Below are positions 23,301-33,715 of a stretch of 64,000 bases of DNA, piece after piece. Source of the stretch: Chalara sp. BL73 (taxonomy: Eukaryota > Ascomycota > Leotiomycetes > Helotiales); contig CAKJVC010000148.1 in assembly GCA_918026815.1 (NCBI GenBank), forward strand, positions 682,001 through 746,000, given 5' to 3'. The notes under the pieces were generated by a model. That model ran no database searches. It saw only the letters and a list, made by a program, of their open reading frames with translations, and was not told the DNA's origin. Position 1 is the stretch's first letter; every line of letters starts with the position of its first letter. The position numbers and the translations under genes were made by a program.

Positions 23301-23817
23301 TCTGGAGGCTTGCTTGTTGTGTATGACTCTTCGGTTCTCAGAGAAAAAGATGTCCCGCGCCGACCGGCTACTCTGTTGATAGCGGGGAAAGGAAAGGGAT
23401 TACTTTTTAGGGATGACGAGATATATGCAGAAGTTTGGCTTCGAGTTGGCACAAGCAATTGAGATCAACGTATATTCAGATTCTATGAGAATGATGTAGA
23501 ATATGAGTTAAGAAAATACTTATGCGAAAGAGAGTGGGAGTTGGGTGGTCACGAATCATTTAATAACCCGACGATGTGGATGAGATCCCGAAGCACAGGC
23601 GCAGGGTCCGGATGTGGGTGATGCCACAGGCATGCAAGGGCCGAGGCGTGGCTTTTGAATAATCCGCTGACAATTCTCTTCATAATCATCATCACATTAC
23701 TGTGCATCACCAACCCGAAGATACCTTCCGCGGTGCCATCGGCTCCCCCTCACCATTGCTCATGCTCACACAATTTCCCTATTATCTTCAACCGGCCAAT
23801 TGAGGGCATAAGCTACG
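23301..23817. promoter_or_regulatory. Divergent promoter between RIB3 and COQ3
   Basis: A 517-bp stretch between two start codons on opposite strands. It likely contains both promoters; pyrimidine-rich sequence precedes the COQ3 start on the plus strand. No further gene is present. Confidence 0.55.
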
Positions 23818-24675
23818 ATGAGTAACATTCCGCTGCGTCTAACCGCTCTGCGGAACCTAAACCTTCTCCTCCGCTCAGCACCGCGCTTCGTGCAGAATAC
23901 TTTCCGCCCTTATAGCACCTCGACCAACACATCCTCGGTGAATCCGACTGAGGTCTTGCATTTCAATGCCCTCGCTTCGACATGGTGGGACCCCAATGGC
24001 TCTTCACGGCTGCTGCACCTCATGAACCCTCTCCGTCACGACTTCATCCAGCGATGCCACGCTTCGCAACCCGTTCCGCCGCCCTCGTCAAACCTCCGAC
24101 TCCTAGATATAGGCTGTGGCGGCGGGATATTCGCAGAGAGCGCGGCAAGGCTAAGGAGTATTGGAAGTGTGACCGCGATTGATCCGAGTAGTGAGGTGCT
24201 AGCAGTTGCGAAGGCGCATGCGAGACGTGATCCTGGCCTGGCGCAGAAATTGAGTTATCTGAATACATCGATTGAAGGGCTCCCGCTCCCAAAATCGGTA
24301 GAGGGGCAGTATGATGTCTTGACGCTTTTCGAAGTTATCGAGCATATCTCGCAACCCGCCGCGTTCCTCGATTCCCTTACGCCTTTCATAAAGCCTGGGG
24401 GCTGGCTCATCATGAGTACGATTGCTCGAACGTGGACGAGCTGGCTAACCACGAAGGTTGTGGCCGAGGATATAGTCGGGATTGTGCCAAGGGGAACACA
24501 TGATTGGGACAAGTATATTAATGAGGAGGAGCTGCGGGGACATTTCCTCAAGGAGAGGGGGTGGAATAGTCCGCAGGTCATGGGGGTGGTATATGTCCCC
24601 GGGATTGGGTGGAGGGAAGTGCGGGGAAGTGAACGGGTAGGAAACTATTTCTTTGGGATTAGACGGGATGAGTAG
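23818..24675 (+). CDS. COQ3: Ubiquinone biosynthesis O-methyltransferase, mitochondrial
   Basis: This SAM-dependent enzyme catalyses both O-methylations in coenzyme Q synthesis, working with the COQ complex at the mitochondrial inner membrane. It is a single exon of 285 aa. The first 40 residues are rich in Arg, Leu and Ser with almost no acidic residues, as in a mitochondrial presequence. The fold starts with FNALASTWWDPNGSSRLLH. SAM motif I is LLDIGCGGGIFAE (about residues 95-107), and LTLFEVIEHI matches the post-I motif of the Coq3/UbiG family. The ending YFFGIRRDE is short. Start, length and motifs all fit COQ3. Confidence 0.94.
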   Translation: MSNIPLRLTALRNLNLLLRSAPRFVQNTFRPYSTSTNTSSVNPTEVLHFNALASTWWDPNGSSRLLHLMNPLRHDFIQRCHASQPVPPPSSNLRLLDIGCGGGIFAESAARLRSIGSVTAIDPSSEVLAVAKAHARRDPGLAQKLSYLNTSIEGLPLPKSVEGQYDVLTLFEVIEHISQPAAFLDSLTPFIKPGGWLIMSTIARTWTSWLTTKVVAEDIVGIVPRGTHDWDKYINEEELRGHFLKERGWNSPQVMGVVYVPGIGWREVRGSERVGNYFFGIRRDE

Positions 24676-25340
24676 GTTGTAAAAGGTATGTAAGATAAGC
24701 TTGTAAATATGTGTATTTCATAACCAAAAATGGGCAGCCATTGGTACCTAGCGGGACTGGAGAATGGCCCACATCTACTTTCCTGTTGAGGCTATAACAC
24801 GAATTATCATTGCCTTATAATTGGGAGCCAAAGGAACATTTCCGGTCTTGATTGGAGACCAATTCCAGCTTCTCTATTGCAATGATGCTGATTTGATTTG
24901 GAAATCTCTGTCTCTGTGTTATGGAGGAAGTTCATGCTCTCTGGACTTGCTCTCTTTGATGCTGATATCAGCCATGCCTCTCATACTATCCTCATTGTCT
25001 CTCGCTATGACAGTCTATTACAAGGTGGACGAGAGATTTACGCACCGTTCAGCATAACCATTCTTATGATTCCCTAACAAACGTGATGGCAGCGGAGAAG
25101 AGAATAACTTTCACACAATATAGACGTACCATATAAGTTCTTGATATAAAGGCAATTGATCCTCTAGGGGAAGGTCAGGAGTAGGAATTGGTGTGCTTTA
25201 AACAGGGAGCAGGTCTTTGCTAATACTTTCAACACTGTTAGGATAAAGAGATAAAGCTGCAATCAGGAGAAGTATAATATGAGGTATCATAATTTCCATT
25301 GTCATTAACTCCCAATTCCAACATAGAATACCAACTCTGC
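24676..25340. other. Convergent 3' intergenic region
   Basis: Between the stop codons of COQ3 and catalase. It is AT-rich. No open frame shows family features. Confidence 0.5.
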
Positions 25341-27673
25341 TTAGTACGCAACCAAACTTGTAAGCCCGTCCAACTCGCGCTGGAAATTCCGGTGCTGCGA
25401 GATATTATATGCATACGCATCCAAAAAGTTCTTCGCGCCCTTCAACATCTTCAATCCTTCCCTAATGCTACCAGCGCCTTCACCTACTCCGCTAGCAGTA
25501 ACCACGCCATAGCTATCAATGACGTCTCCGCCCTTCTCCGCGCTGAAGACCATACCTTCGACACTCAATGCTGTTTGCACAAGCTTAACGGCCTCGCCTG
25601 TAGCGCCGATAGCTTTGCAGTGGCCGAATGCCTCGCGAATCCAGTGGATCACACGGCCTTGTTTGAGGAGCGTGGAGACGTGGGAGCCGCCGCAGATGTA
25701 GAGCGAGTCGAACATCGTGCTGCGCATCCCCTCGAAATGGTGGTCTGGCGCGATGCCCTTCCCGCCGCTGGCGGGAATGACATGTTGGCGCTTGGGGCCG
25801 ATGGTGAAACAGAACGCACCAGCTGCGCTGAGAGCACCCTTCACGGCTTCGTATTCTGAGAGATTGAAGTCGTCAGCGATGATGAGCGCGATACCACGCG
25901 AGGCAATCGTGGGCGGGAGGCCAAGCGCTTCTGGCGTGAAATCGAATTGCGAAAGACCCTTAGCTTTGTGCCCGTGATTTGGCCGACCAGCTTTAGTAGG
26001 TGTTGGCGCACCAGCTTTCTCAGCGACTGCTTGAGCGAGACCAAGGTCGATGTCAGTTAGTCTTTCCACCATACGGTTATACACTATTGGTTCGTCGCAG
26101 TGGTCGAGCTCAAAGCCAAGAGCGTTAACAATGTGTGATTTCTCGACCTCAGACATAGAGTTCCAGAAGAGTTGTGCTTGCGAGAAGTGTTCTGAGAACT
26201 TTGCGGAGTGTAGTCGCTGCTTCATGGCGATGATTTTCTCTGGGTAGTCGAAGTACCCGCCCTCGGATGGCTTTGCTGGAGGGATGAGAGATTCGCGGTT
26301 TGGCCAATAGTTGATCTTGCCAGGAGTAATGGTGTGGCGTAGGGCTCCGTCACGGTGGTTGTTCATGACAGGACAGACTGGGCGATTGATTGGGAGTTCC
26401 TGCCAGTTGACGCCTAGGCGAGAGAGTTGGGTATCGAAATATGAGAAATTACGGCCTTGAAGGAGCGGGTCATCTGAGAATCCGATACCTGGGACAACAT
26501 GAGCTGTGCAGAATGCGGCTTGCTCGGTTTGAGGGAAGAATTCGTCTACATTCCCGTTGAGCTGTAGCTCTCCAATATATCTGACTGGGAAGATATCCTC
26601 AGGCCAGACTTTAGTAGCGTCGAGGATGTCAAAATCGAACTTGTCTTGACGCTCTTCTGGACAGACCTGAATGCCGAACTTCCAGGTTGGGAACACACCC
26701 ATGTCAATAGCAGTCATTAAGTCTTTGCGATGGAAATCAGGATCCTGTCCAGCAAGCTTTAAGGCTTCATCCCATACAAGAGAGTGAACTCCAAGGGTTG
26801 GCGTGAAGTGAAATTTCACAAAGGAACGTTTGCCTTCTGCATTGGTCAAAGTGAAGGTGTTGACACCAAAACCTTGCATCATTCGGTATGACCTAGGAAT
26901 ACCACGATCAGACATAGCCCACATGAACATATGTATCGCTTCTGTATGTAGGAATTGAAAGTCCCAGAAGTTGTTATGAGCAGTTTGTGCCTGAGGAACT
27001 TCATTATCTGGCTCAGGTTCTTAAATTTGGTTAGTTTCGCTTTCGAGCCTGGCCTAGATCTCACTTACTGCCTGCATGAATCACATCAGGGAACTTGATC
27101 GCATCTTGAATGAAGAACACCGGAATATCGTTGCCGACAATATCCCAGTTTCCTTCATCGGTGTAGAATTTGACAGCGAATCCACGAACATCTCTCACGG
27201 TATCGGCACTGCCACGAGATCCTAGAACGGTTGAGAATCGCAAGAATACTGGTGTAGTCCGAGAGGTATCGGTGAGAACACCAGCACTGGTGACGTCCGC
27301 TGCACTCTCATAGAGCTTGAACGTTCCAAAGGCGCCAGTGCCACGAGCATGGACAACTCTTTCTGGAATTCGCTCATGGTCAAATTTCATGATCTACTTC
27401 AAAATTAGCACCAATACTAAGTGGGCATCGAGATACTACCTTCTCTCTGGCAAAATTGTCTTCCAGAAGCAGAGGACCTTTTTGATCCCCTGTGGAAGCT
27501 GACAGCCAGATATCATGGGAGTTTTGCTTGACACCAAAGTCTGAGGTTAGGTGCTCATGGGAGCTCAGCTCCCGCACATTGCGCTTCAGGTCACTTGTCT
27601 TTTTGTTATTAGACATGGCTGCTTGAATAGCCTCTCCGGCTTTTTGAACCGTTCCTCCAAGTACGGATTGCAT
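25341..27673 (-). CDS. Large-subunit monofunctional catalase
   Basis: This haem enzyme converts hydrogen peroxide to water and oxygen. Exons 27440-27673, 27069-27393 and 25341-27019 give 745 aa, as expected for the large-subunit clade with a C-terminal flavodoxin-like domain. The frame runs further upstream only from a TTG across a homopolymer, so the ATG at 27673 is chosen. The catalytic His93 lies in [12 protein letters not shown], and the distal Asn region is [16 protein letters not shown]. The haem-ligand Tyr is in [15 protein letters not shown]. The C-terminal domain begins near [14 protein letters not shown]. There is no signal peptide, which fits a CatA-like spore or cytosolic enzyme better than a secreted one. 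Confidence 0.93.
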
Positions 27674-28574
27674 CCCTGGCACTCTTTTTTTTTTTTTTGA
27701 AGTTTTCTTAAAAGCAGACAATCAGGTACGAAGCTGAACTTGAGATCGATGAATTGATTATTAGATAAAGCTACCGTCTTTTAAACATGTGGCATGATGG
27801 TGACGTGCATTGTAAAATCGCGGAGCTGTTGACGTATAGCTTTGGAGAACAAGCCGAGACCATGTATGAGAGTGCCAGGTACCAGGCCAATGAAAGATTG
27901 CACAAACATAAATTGAGGCGAAAGAGCCAATGGATATAAAGCAATTACGACTACTCGCCTTGAATAAACCTGGACCATCAGTACTTAGACCTGTCACAAT
28001 AGCTTTGCCGGCACCTATTGTCGGAATCTGAAAATCCCATTGAGTGGGATGCTTCACAGCTACATGCTTTTGCAGTCTGCCCCAATCTCTACTTTTCTTC
28101 TACTGGTTGTTAAGAACAAGGATCAATAGAAGATGGTCAATAGGAGTTGCCTCCGTGAGGTCAGCTACGCTTTGGGTAAGACTAAAAAGTCTATTACGTC
28201 GTTCGTTTAAAAAGCAGTGGGGAAGCAGTCCTTGAGAAGTTTTGAAGCAAACAAGGATGGTGATATCTGCAACATGGCATATGCCTATTGAGAAACAAAA
28301 AAAATATCTGATTGAAATGGCCTCAATTTTCAAGGCAAACATGCTTCAGTGAGAGAGAAGTCTCTCTGTGTCAAGGTCGCTACTGCCTCGTGTTGTAGTT
28401 TTAGCCTTAAAAGAATCAATACATGACGTTCCTGACGCACCATGCCAGCATCGCCGTATACTAGTCCTAATTCAGCCAGCCCTTCCCCGCACTAAAGCTG
28501 CGAGGCTAAAAAAAGTTTCAACCTGGACAATTTTGGTCAAGCCCACAATCCCAACAACTCACAATTCATCTAAC
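27674..28574. promoter_or_regulatory. Catalase promoter and flank of a small plus-strand ORF
   Basis: The stretch contains the minus-strand catalase 5' UTR, including a 14-nt A run on that strand, and CA-rich sequence ahead of the ATG at 28575. No other gene is supported. Confidence 0.5.
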
Positions 28575-28871
28575 ATGTCAGAAATACACCCAAGTAGGCT
28601 GCATCAAATTGAAGGTACTAAGAATGTCCCTCATTCGCAACCACCAAAAAAGAAAACCAAAAAACCAAAAAAGCAGCCTGTTCGTTCGACCTCGCAGAAA
28701 ATTATCTCCAAAAATGCTTCACGAAATGAACGTCGGAAGAAAGCACGTCAAGTAGCCAGCCTTCTTAAGGCGCAGAAAACTGCTGCTACAAAGGGAGCTA
28801 TCTCTACCACTGCAGTGCCTGAAGAGGACAAGGGGGATGAGGATGAGTCTGCTGGGGACAAATCTAGCTGA
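28575..28871 (+). CDS. Small Lys-rich hypothetical protein (98 aa)
   Basis: The ATG is in context CTAACATGTC, preceded by CA-rich sequence resembling a fungal 5' UTR. The protein starts MSEIHPSRLHQIEG and continues with a run of Lys/Pro (KKKTKKPKKQP). A basic helix-like segment (NASRNERRKKARQVASLL) and an acidic tail (EEDKGDEDE) follow. The frame extends further upstream without features. The alternation of basic and acidic blocks suggests a small nuclear or nucleolar protein, but no family is recognised and it could be a chance frame. Confidence 0.4.
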   Translation: MSEIHPSRLHQIEGTKNVPHSQPPKKKTKKPKKQPVRSTSQKIISKNASRNERRKKARQVASLLKAQKTAATKGAISTTAVPEEDKGDEDESAGDKSS

Positions 28872-29716
28872 GGAGGCATATACGGACTACCATGAATGTC
28901 GGTTTGCACTTCTTCTTTGTGGCAACTACTGCTAATATATTCTAGGGAACCACCATATCTTTCTCCACAGATTGATACGTCAAGACACATTTTATGTGCT
29001 ACCACTGTTATAAACGAAGAGTACTTTTCAGCATATTGAGGACGCGACGGTTGTTCTATATCTGGTGAGTTCATCTCTTTGCTCTTCTGTTCTACCACCA
29101 GCTTCTATAATGAAACAAATTCCGAATTCGCAGTTTCCACTCGAGTCTTGACCGAACCTAATAGAGATAAATGAGGGGCAATTCTTCCTTGAATGTCTGA
29201 TTACGCCTGATCATTTCGACCTTTTTTTACCAGTACTTTCTTACCAAAAGCTTACTGACCACATAGATCCTCACAGAACAGCCGAGTTAGACCCGCAAAC
29301 GACAAAGATGAAGTGATGGTCTGATATTATCTACTAGGGTATGTCTTGGCGGCTACATTATTGATGACTGCGAGCCAGAGATGATTGGATTCATACATGA
29401 GCATATGAATGACAAACCGCCAAATCTAAATGCAATAGGTTATTTTAAGGTGCTTGATATTGTGTGTGATCTTGTCGGCCGTTGATTACTGGACAACATA
29501 CACCTCATAACGTGAACGCTTGCTGCACTTTTCTGCATCTTTATATTTCTCACCTGTGCCTTCCGTCCATTTTGGGGCTTTCGAATCACATCAAGAATCA
29601 CGGCAGCTGCACTGCTTCCTTCCCTTTGTCACACCTACTTCAAATTTTTCCGGCTCTGAGACTGTAGAACCAGCATTTCAAGTTATCTCAGAGCCTATTG
29701 AGTAATTTGAAGAGGT

Positions 29717-29746
29717 CGTGGGACTGTGTGCGAGCACACATCCCAC
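29717..29746. repeat. Inverted repeat forming a 12-bp stem with one bulge
   Basis: GTGGGA pairs with TCCCAC, and TGTGTG with CACACA. A single C bulge and a four-base loop (CGAG) separate the arms. It could be an RNA hairpin or a palindromic binding site. Confidence 0.6.
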
Positions 29747-29825
29747 TCGTAAAGTAGCGCTTACTCTAGCACTCCCCTATGCACTTATAAGAACACCATT
29801 ACCACGATTCGCCAATGCTAATTAA

Positions 29826-30131
29826 GACGAAAATATTACTGAAAAGGAGGCATCACGGCGCGATTTTGCCATTCCTGGAGGCGTTAATGTTAGGCATGTT
29901 GAGATTGCACTTTACAATCCCACTGGTAAATCAGCCAAGAACTTTGTCCTTTGTTTATTGCATTACAGCAATATCATCGCACTCCAAGTACACTACAATA
30001 TCATACTTCATGGTCAAGTCATCTTTGGCACGCCAGATGAAGTATCTGAGAGGGAAGGAAACGGTAACCTTCGCGAAAAGGTTTGCAATTCCGGAGATGT
30101 GGCCATGGAACAAGGAGCATTACTTTCATAA
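29826..30131 (+). pseudogene. Possible gene relic: 101-codon open frame without start codon
   Basis: The frame is bounded by TAA at 29823 and TAA at 30129. It reads like ordinary protein, for example RRDFAIPGGVNVRHVEIAL and NPTGKSAKNFV, without low complexity. The only ATG is near its end and no upstream exon could be joined. A 123-aa ATG frame overlaps it in another phase but looks less natural. No family is recognised. It may be a degraded gene fragment or chance. Confidence 0.22.
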
Positions 30132-31047
30132 GAACCGCTCCTTTCATGTACTATCTGTAGCAAGGCCGATATGCCTCGTTAGATAGGAGAATCGCTCAAT
30201 GGAATGACTGCGGTTTTTAGCAGCCATGCTTGGTGCTAACCATACAATTGCTAAATTGAAGAAGCAGGTTCTACGAAATCTCCTGTGGACCGCTTTGAGC
30301 CTAATGGAATCCTTATATCTATGTAGATGTCAAGTTGCCCCACGATGCATCGAATGACTTTGAAACAGTCGTCAAATGTAAAGTTCAAAAGTAAAGTGTA
30401 CATGAGAACAATATGTCACGTGCTCGGCAACTCACCATCGACGTGTTCTTCTCCTTAACAATATCCAAGTTCGACGGCGAGAGAATTAACCTTTAACAGT
30501 CGAGACTTATGTGCGCATGCTCCGAATCACATTGATAAAGAGTGTCATTACGAGAGATATTTGGAACGGTGACCGTTTCTGATCATTCTGGCCCACCAAC
30601 GAAGACAAGATGTGTCCAGACCATAAAACAAGGCCCAATGCATTCGAATCTACCTTCTTACCACTGCTTCCGATCTCTAAATGCGTCCCAAAATATCTTA
30701 CCTATGTAACCTGCAGATTGCTTGGCCCATGGGGTCTGTTCCTGAGGATAAGCTTTATGCACAGGAAAGAACGTGGTTAAATCTCCATCACGTCCCCGCG
30801 TCTAGGTGGCTTGATATTTGGGAAAGTTTACATACGAATTGATCAGGTGCTCGTTCCAGACTTTTGGTAATGTTGCGTAAAAAATCGTGTTCTGATGTCG
30901 GATATATTAAATGATATTGAGGCTAAATTTTATTTTTAGCATTCCCTTCCGTGTCTTCAGCTACCTTGAACACTGATATATTCTACGTATTGGGAATTCG
31001 TGATTCAGCCATTGGAAGTTCTCAATATCTTTTTCTTGGTAGGCAAC

Positions 31048-33134
31048 ATGGAAAGTTTGTTGACTTTTCTCACATTCATCGCACTTGCTTCTTGTGTTGT
31101 CAATCTTCCTCCGCAACGCTCAGGAGCTCTGAAAAGTGTAAAACTTGCAGTAGAAGGGCCGGCCTCAGGACTTTTTGATCAATATATTGACCATACTAAT
31201 CATTCCGCTGGGACCTTCCCGCAAAGATACTGGGTTAATACAGAGTTCTGGAATGGCTCAGGTTCACCAGTAAGTGCTTCCGAAACCAAAACTTCTGAAT
31301 ATATGTTTAAGAGTAAACAGGTGATTCTTTTCAACCCCGGAGAGGTCCCTGCCTTAGGGTCAAATGGGGACTTCACGTTCTACCTAACAAACCAAGCTCT
31401 CACAGGTCAATATGCAGAAGCGGTTGGGGGTGCTGTCATCGTTATCGAGCACCGGTATTGGGGAGAATCCTCCCCATATACCATTCTTTCTGCGGAAAAC
31501 CTCAAATATCTTACGATCTCGCAATCCGTGCAGGATATGACAAATTTTGCCCAAAATGTGGCATTACCATTTGATCCTTCTGGGAATAGCAATGCGGAGA
31601 AGGCTCCTTGGGTTTTTATCGGAGGAAGCTATTCGGGATCTCTGGCTGCTTGGATTGAGACCACAGCCCCTGGGACATTTTGGGCATATCACGCATCAAG
31701 CGCTCCCATGCAAGCGATTCAGAACTTTGTATGTGCACTGTCTCTACTCCGTACATTTTTGGCTGATGATACAAGTGGCAATACTTCTGGCCGATTCAGC
31801 AGGGAATGCCTCAAGTATGTAGAGTGATACTTGAGACTTTGGTTGACTACGTCGATAATGTCTTGACTACCGGGACCAGTGCTGACAAGAGCTCGCTTAA
31901 AAACATGTTCGGAATGGGCATCGTGGGCCATGACACAGATTTTGCCAGTGCTATCGCTCTACCGTTAGAGCTATGGCAAACCGGCGAGCCAAATCTCCAG
32001 CCGTTCTGTGATGCTATCGAGGTAAGCTAGGAACTCCTGTCCAATGACATATGGTTTAATGTATATTTAGGACTCAGGAACTGGTGACACTGTGAATCTC
32101 GGTCCGCTTCCAGGTTACTCTCGCTATGTGAACATTCATTATGGTATGTACTAGCCTAGTCCCCAAAATTTTCAGTTCCTTGAATCTATGTTGACCTCAT
32201 AAAGCTTGTTCTTCACTTTATTGCTATGACACATACAATCCAAGAAATGAGATATATACAGACATCACGCTGGATAAGAGCGAATTCGGAGGGCGGCCGT
32301 GGTACTGGATGTTGTGCAATGAGGGTTTGGGATGGTGGCAGACGTAAGTGCTGCTTCCCACATATGACTGTCTTGCTGATAATCTTTGAGTGGGGCGCCT
32401 CCTGGTCAAAAAAGCATTGTCTCCCGCTTGGTAACTGCAGATTACTTCCAACGCCAATGTGGTCTGCTATTTCCTCGGGTCAACTTTAGCAGTACAGCAG
32501 AGCAGCACAACGCCAAGTACGGTGGATGGAATGTCGGAAATACAACGCGGCTGATGTTTTCAAATGGGTACTGTGCACTTTCTAGGCCCTTTCTCTAAAA
32601 GCTAATCAGTTGAATAGCGAATTTGATCCATGGCGAAGTGCTGGAGTGTCCTCAGAATTTCGGCCCAGCGGACCGCTCCCCAGCACCTTAGACATGCCAG
32701 TATATCTAGCTAAAGATGGAATTCATTGCCAAGACCTGTATATGAATGATCCAACTCCAGAAATCTTAGCTTTACGCGTTCAGGAGATCAAGCAGATGAA
32801 GTCATGGTTAGACAACTATTATCATCCAGGATTGCCATCAAGTACTTCTCAGACACTGTCACCGAGCACAACTTTGGGCTCGGACACGGCGACACTATCT
32901 TCATTAAGCGCTCCTCAGACACTATCTACGAGTACTACTTTGGCTTCGGATAATACGACGCTATCCACGTTTAGCTCGACCTCAACGGAGTCTTTACCGC
33001 TTGAGACCTCAAGATATACCACGACACAAGCAGCCTCGACACGCACTTCTGCTCCACCAGTAGAAACATCGTACTCCTTTTCCATACCAAGCATAACATA
33101 CATCCAGCCAACACGTTCAGTCATCGTAACGTGA
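31048..33134 (+). CDS. Secreted S28-family serine peptidase (prolyl carboxypeptidase-like)
   Basis: This exopeptidase cleaves after proline. Seven exons fit (31048-31269, 31321-31728, 31776-32021, 32071-32143, 32205-32343, 32391-32567, 32618-33134), giving 593 aa with closed phases. MESLLTFLTFIALASCVVN is a clear signal peptide. The family opening FDQYIDHTN and YWVNTEFW is followed by the nucleophile Ser177 in GGSYSGSLAAW. Asp425 is in GEFDPWRSAG and His458 in KDGIHCQDL, so the triad is complete. Intron 1 is 51 nt, stop-free and in frame. The last 110 residues are Ser/Thr-rich with a 22-residue imperfect duplication, probably an O-glycosylated tail; no clear GPI signal is seen. Confidence 0.92.
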
Positions 33135-33715
33135 TGTTATATGCAGCTTTTGCCTCAACTGTTCAGATTATGTACATAAATATCAATAACAATACGTTGA
33201 GGATCATATAGAGAACTGATATACTAGTCGCAGATTCTTCATATTAACAGCATATGCATGTCTTGATTCTCTATCTCAAGGAAGAATTGTCTTGAAGATC
33301 TCTTCTATCACGCCTCGATGCCTGAATGTCGTGACTCGCCTTCAGGAACAGGCTTTTCGTAATGCCAACGCTCTTTATTGGGCAATAAATTATTCAACCA
33401 GTTATCCTAAGCAGAAGCAAAAAAGGAGCGAAAGATTCAGCGAAGTTTTGTCAATAGTGGTTAAAATATGCATACCACCAAGGTACTGCAGGCGAAAGAG
33501 AGAAGGCAACCAATCGTACTTCCTACGCAAACGGTAAGGCTCGACTCAGCATCATATATCATATTCTATGTGAATATCGTCTCCAGAAGGCACTTAAATA
33601 GATCTTAGCTTGTCTTCATCTTCTTCTGTTCTTTCAAGCTTTATTAATCGTTATCACTGAGCCTTTACGATACATCACGTGCACTTTCAACGGCCTGTAA
33701 AATATCACCAAGACC
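33135..33715. promoter_or_regulatory. Intergenic, promoter of GH31 gene
   Basis: 581 bp between same-strand genes. A CACGTG hexamer lies about 40 bp upstream of the GH31 ATG, the palindrome bound by bHLH factors; its use is not shown. No other gene is seen. Confidence 0.45.

Larger units (their letters stand above)
28872..31047. other. 2.2-kb stretch without a supported gene
   Basis: No complete gene was found. It contains a strong hairpin at 29717-29746 and a 101-codon open frame without a start codon at 29826-30128, both listed separately. The last few hundred bases are the promoter of the S28 peptidase. Confidence 0.5.

Noticed and set aside
29815..30186. 123-aa ATG open frame overlapping the possible relic
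   Set aside because: Composition looks like an out-of-phase shadow of the 29826-30131 frame.
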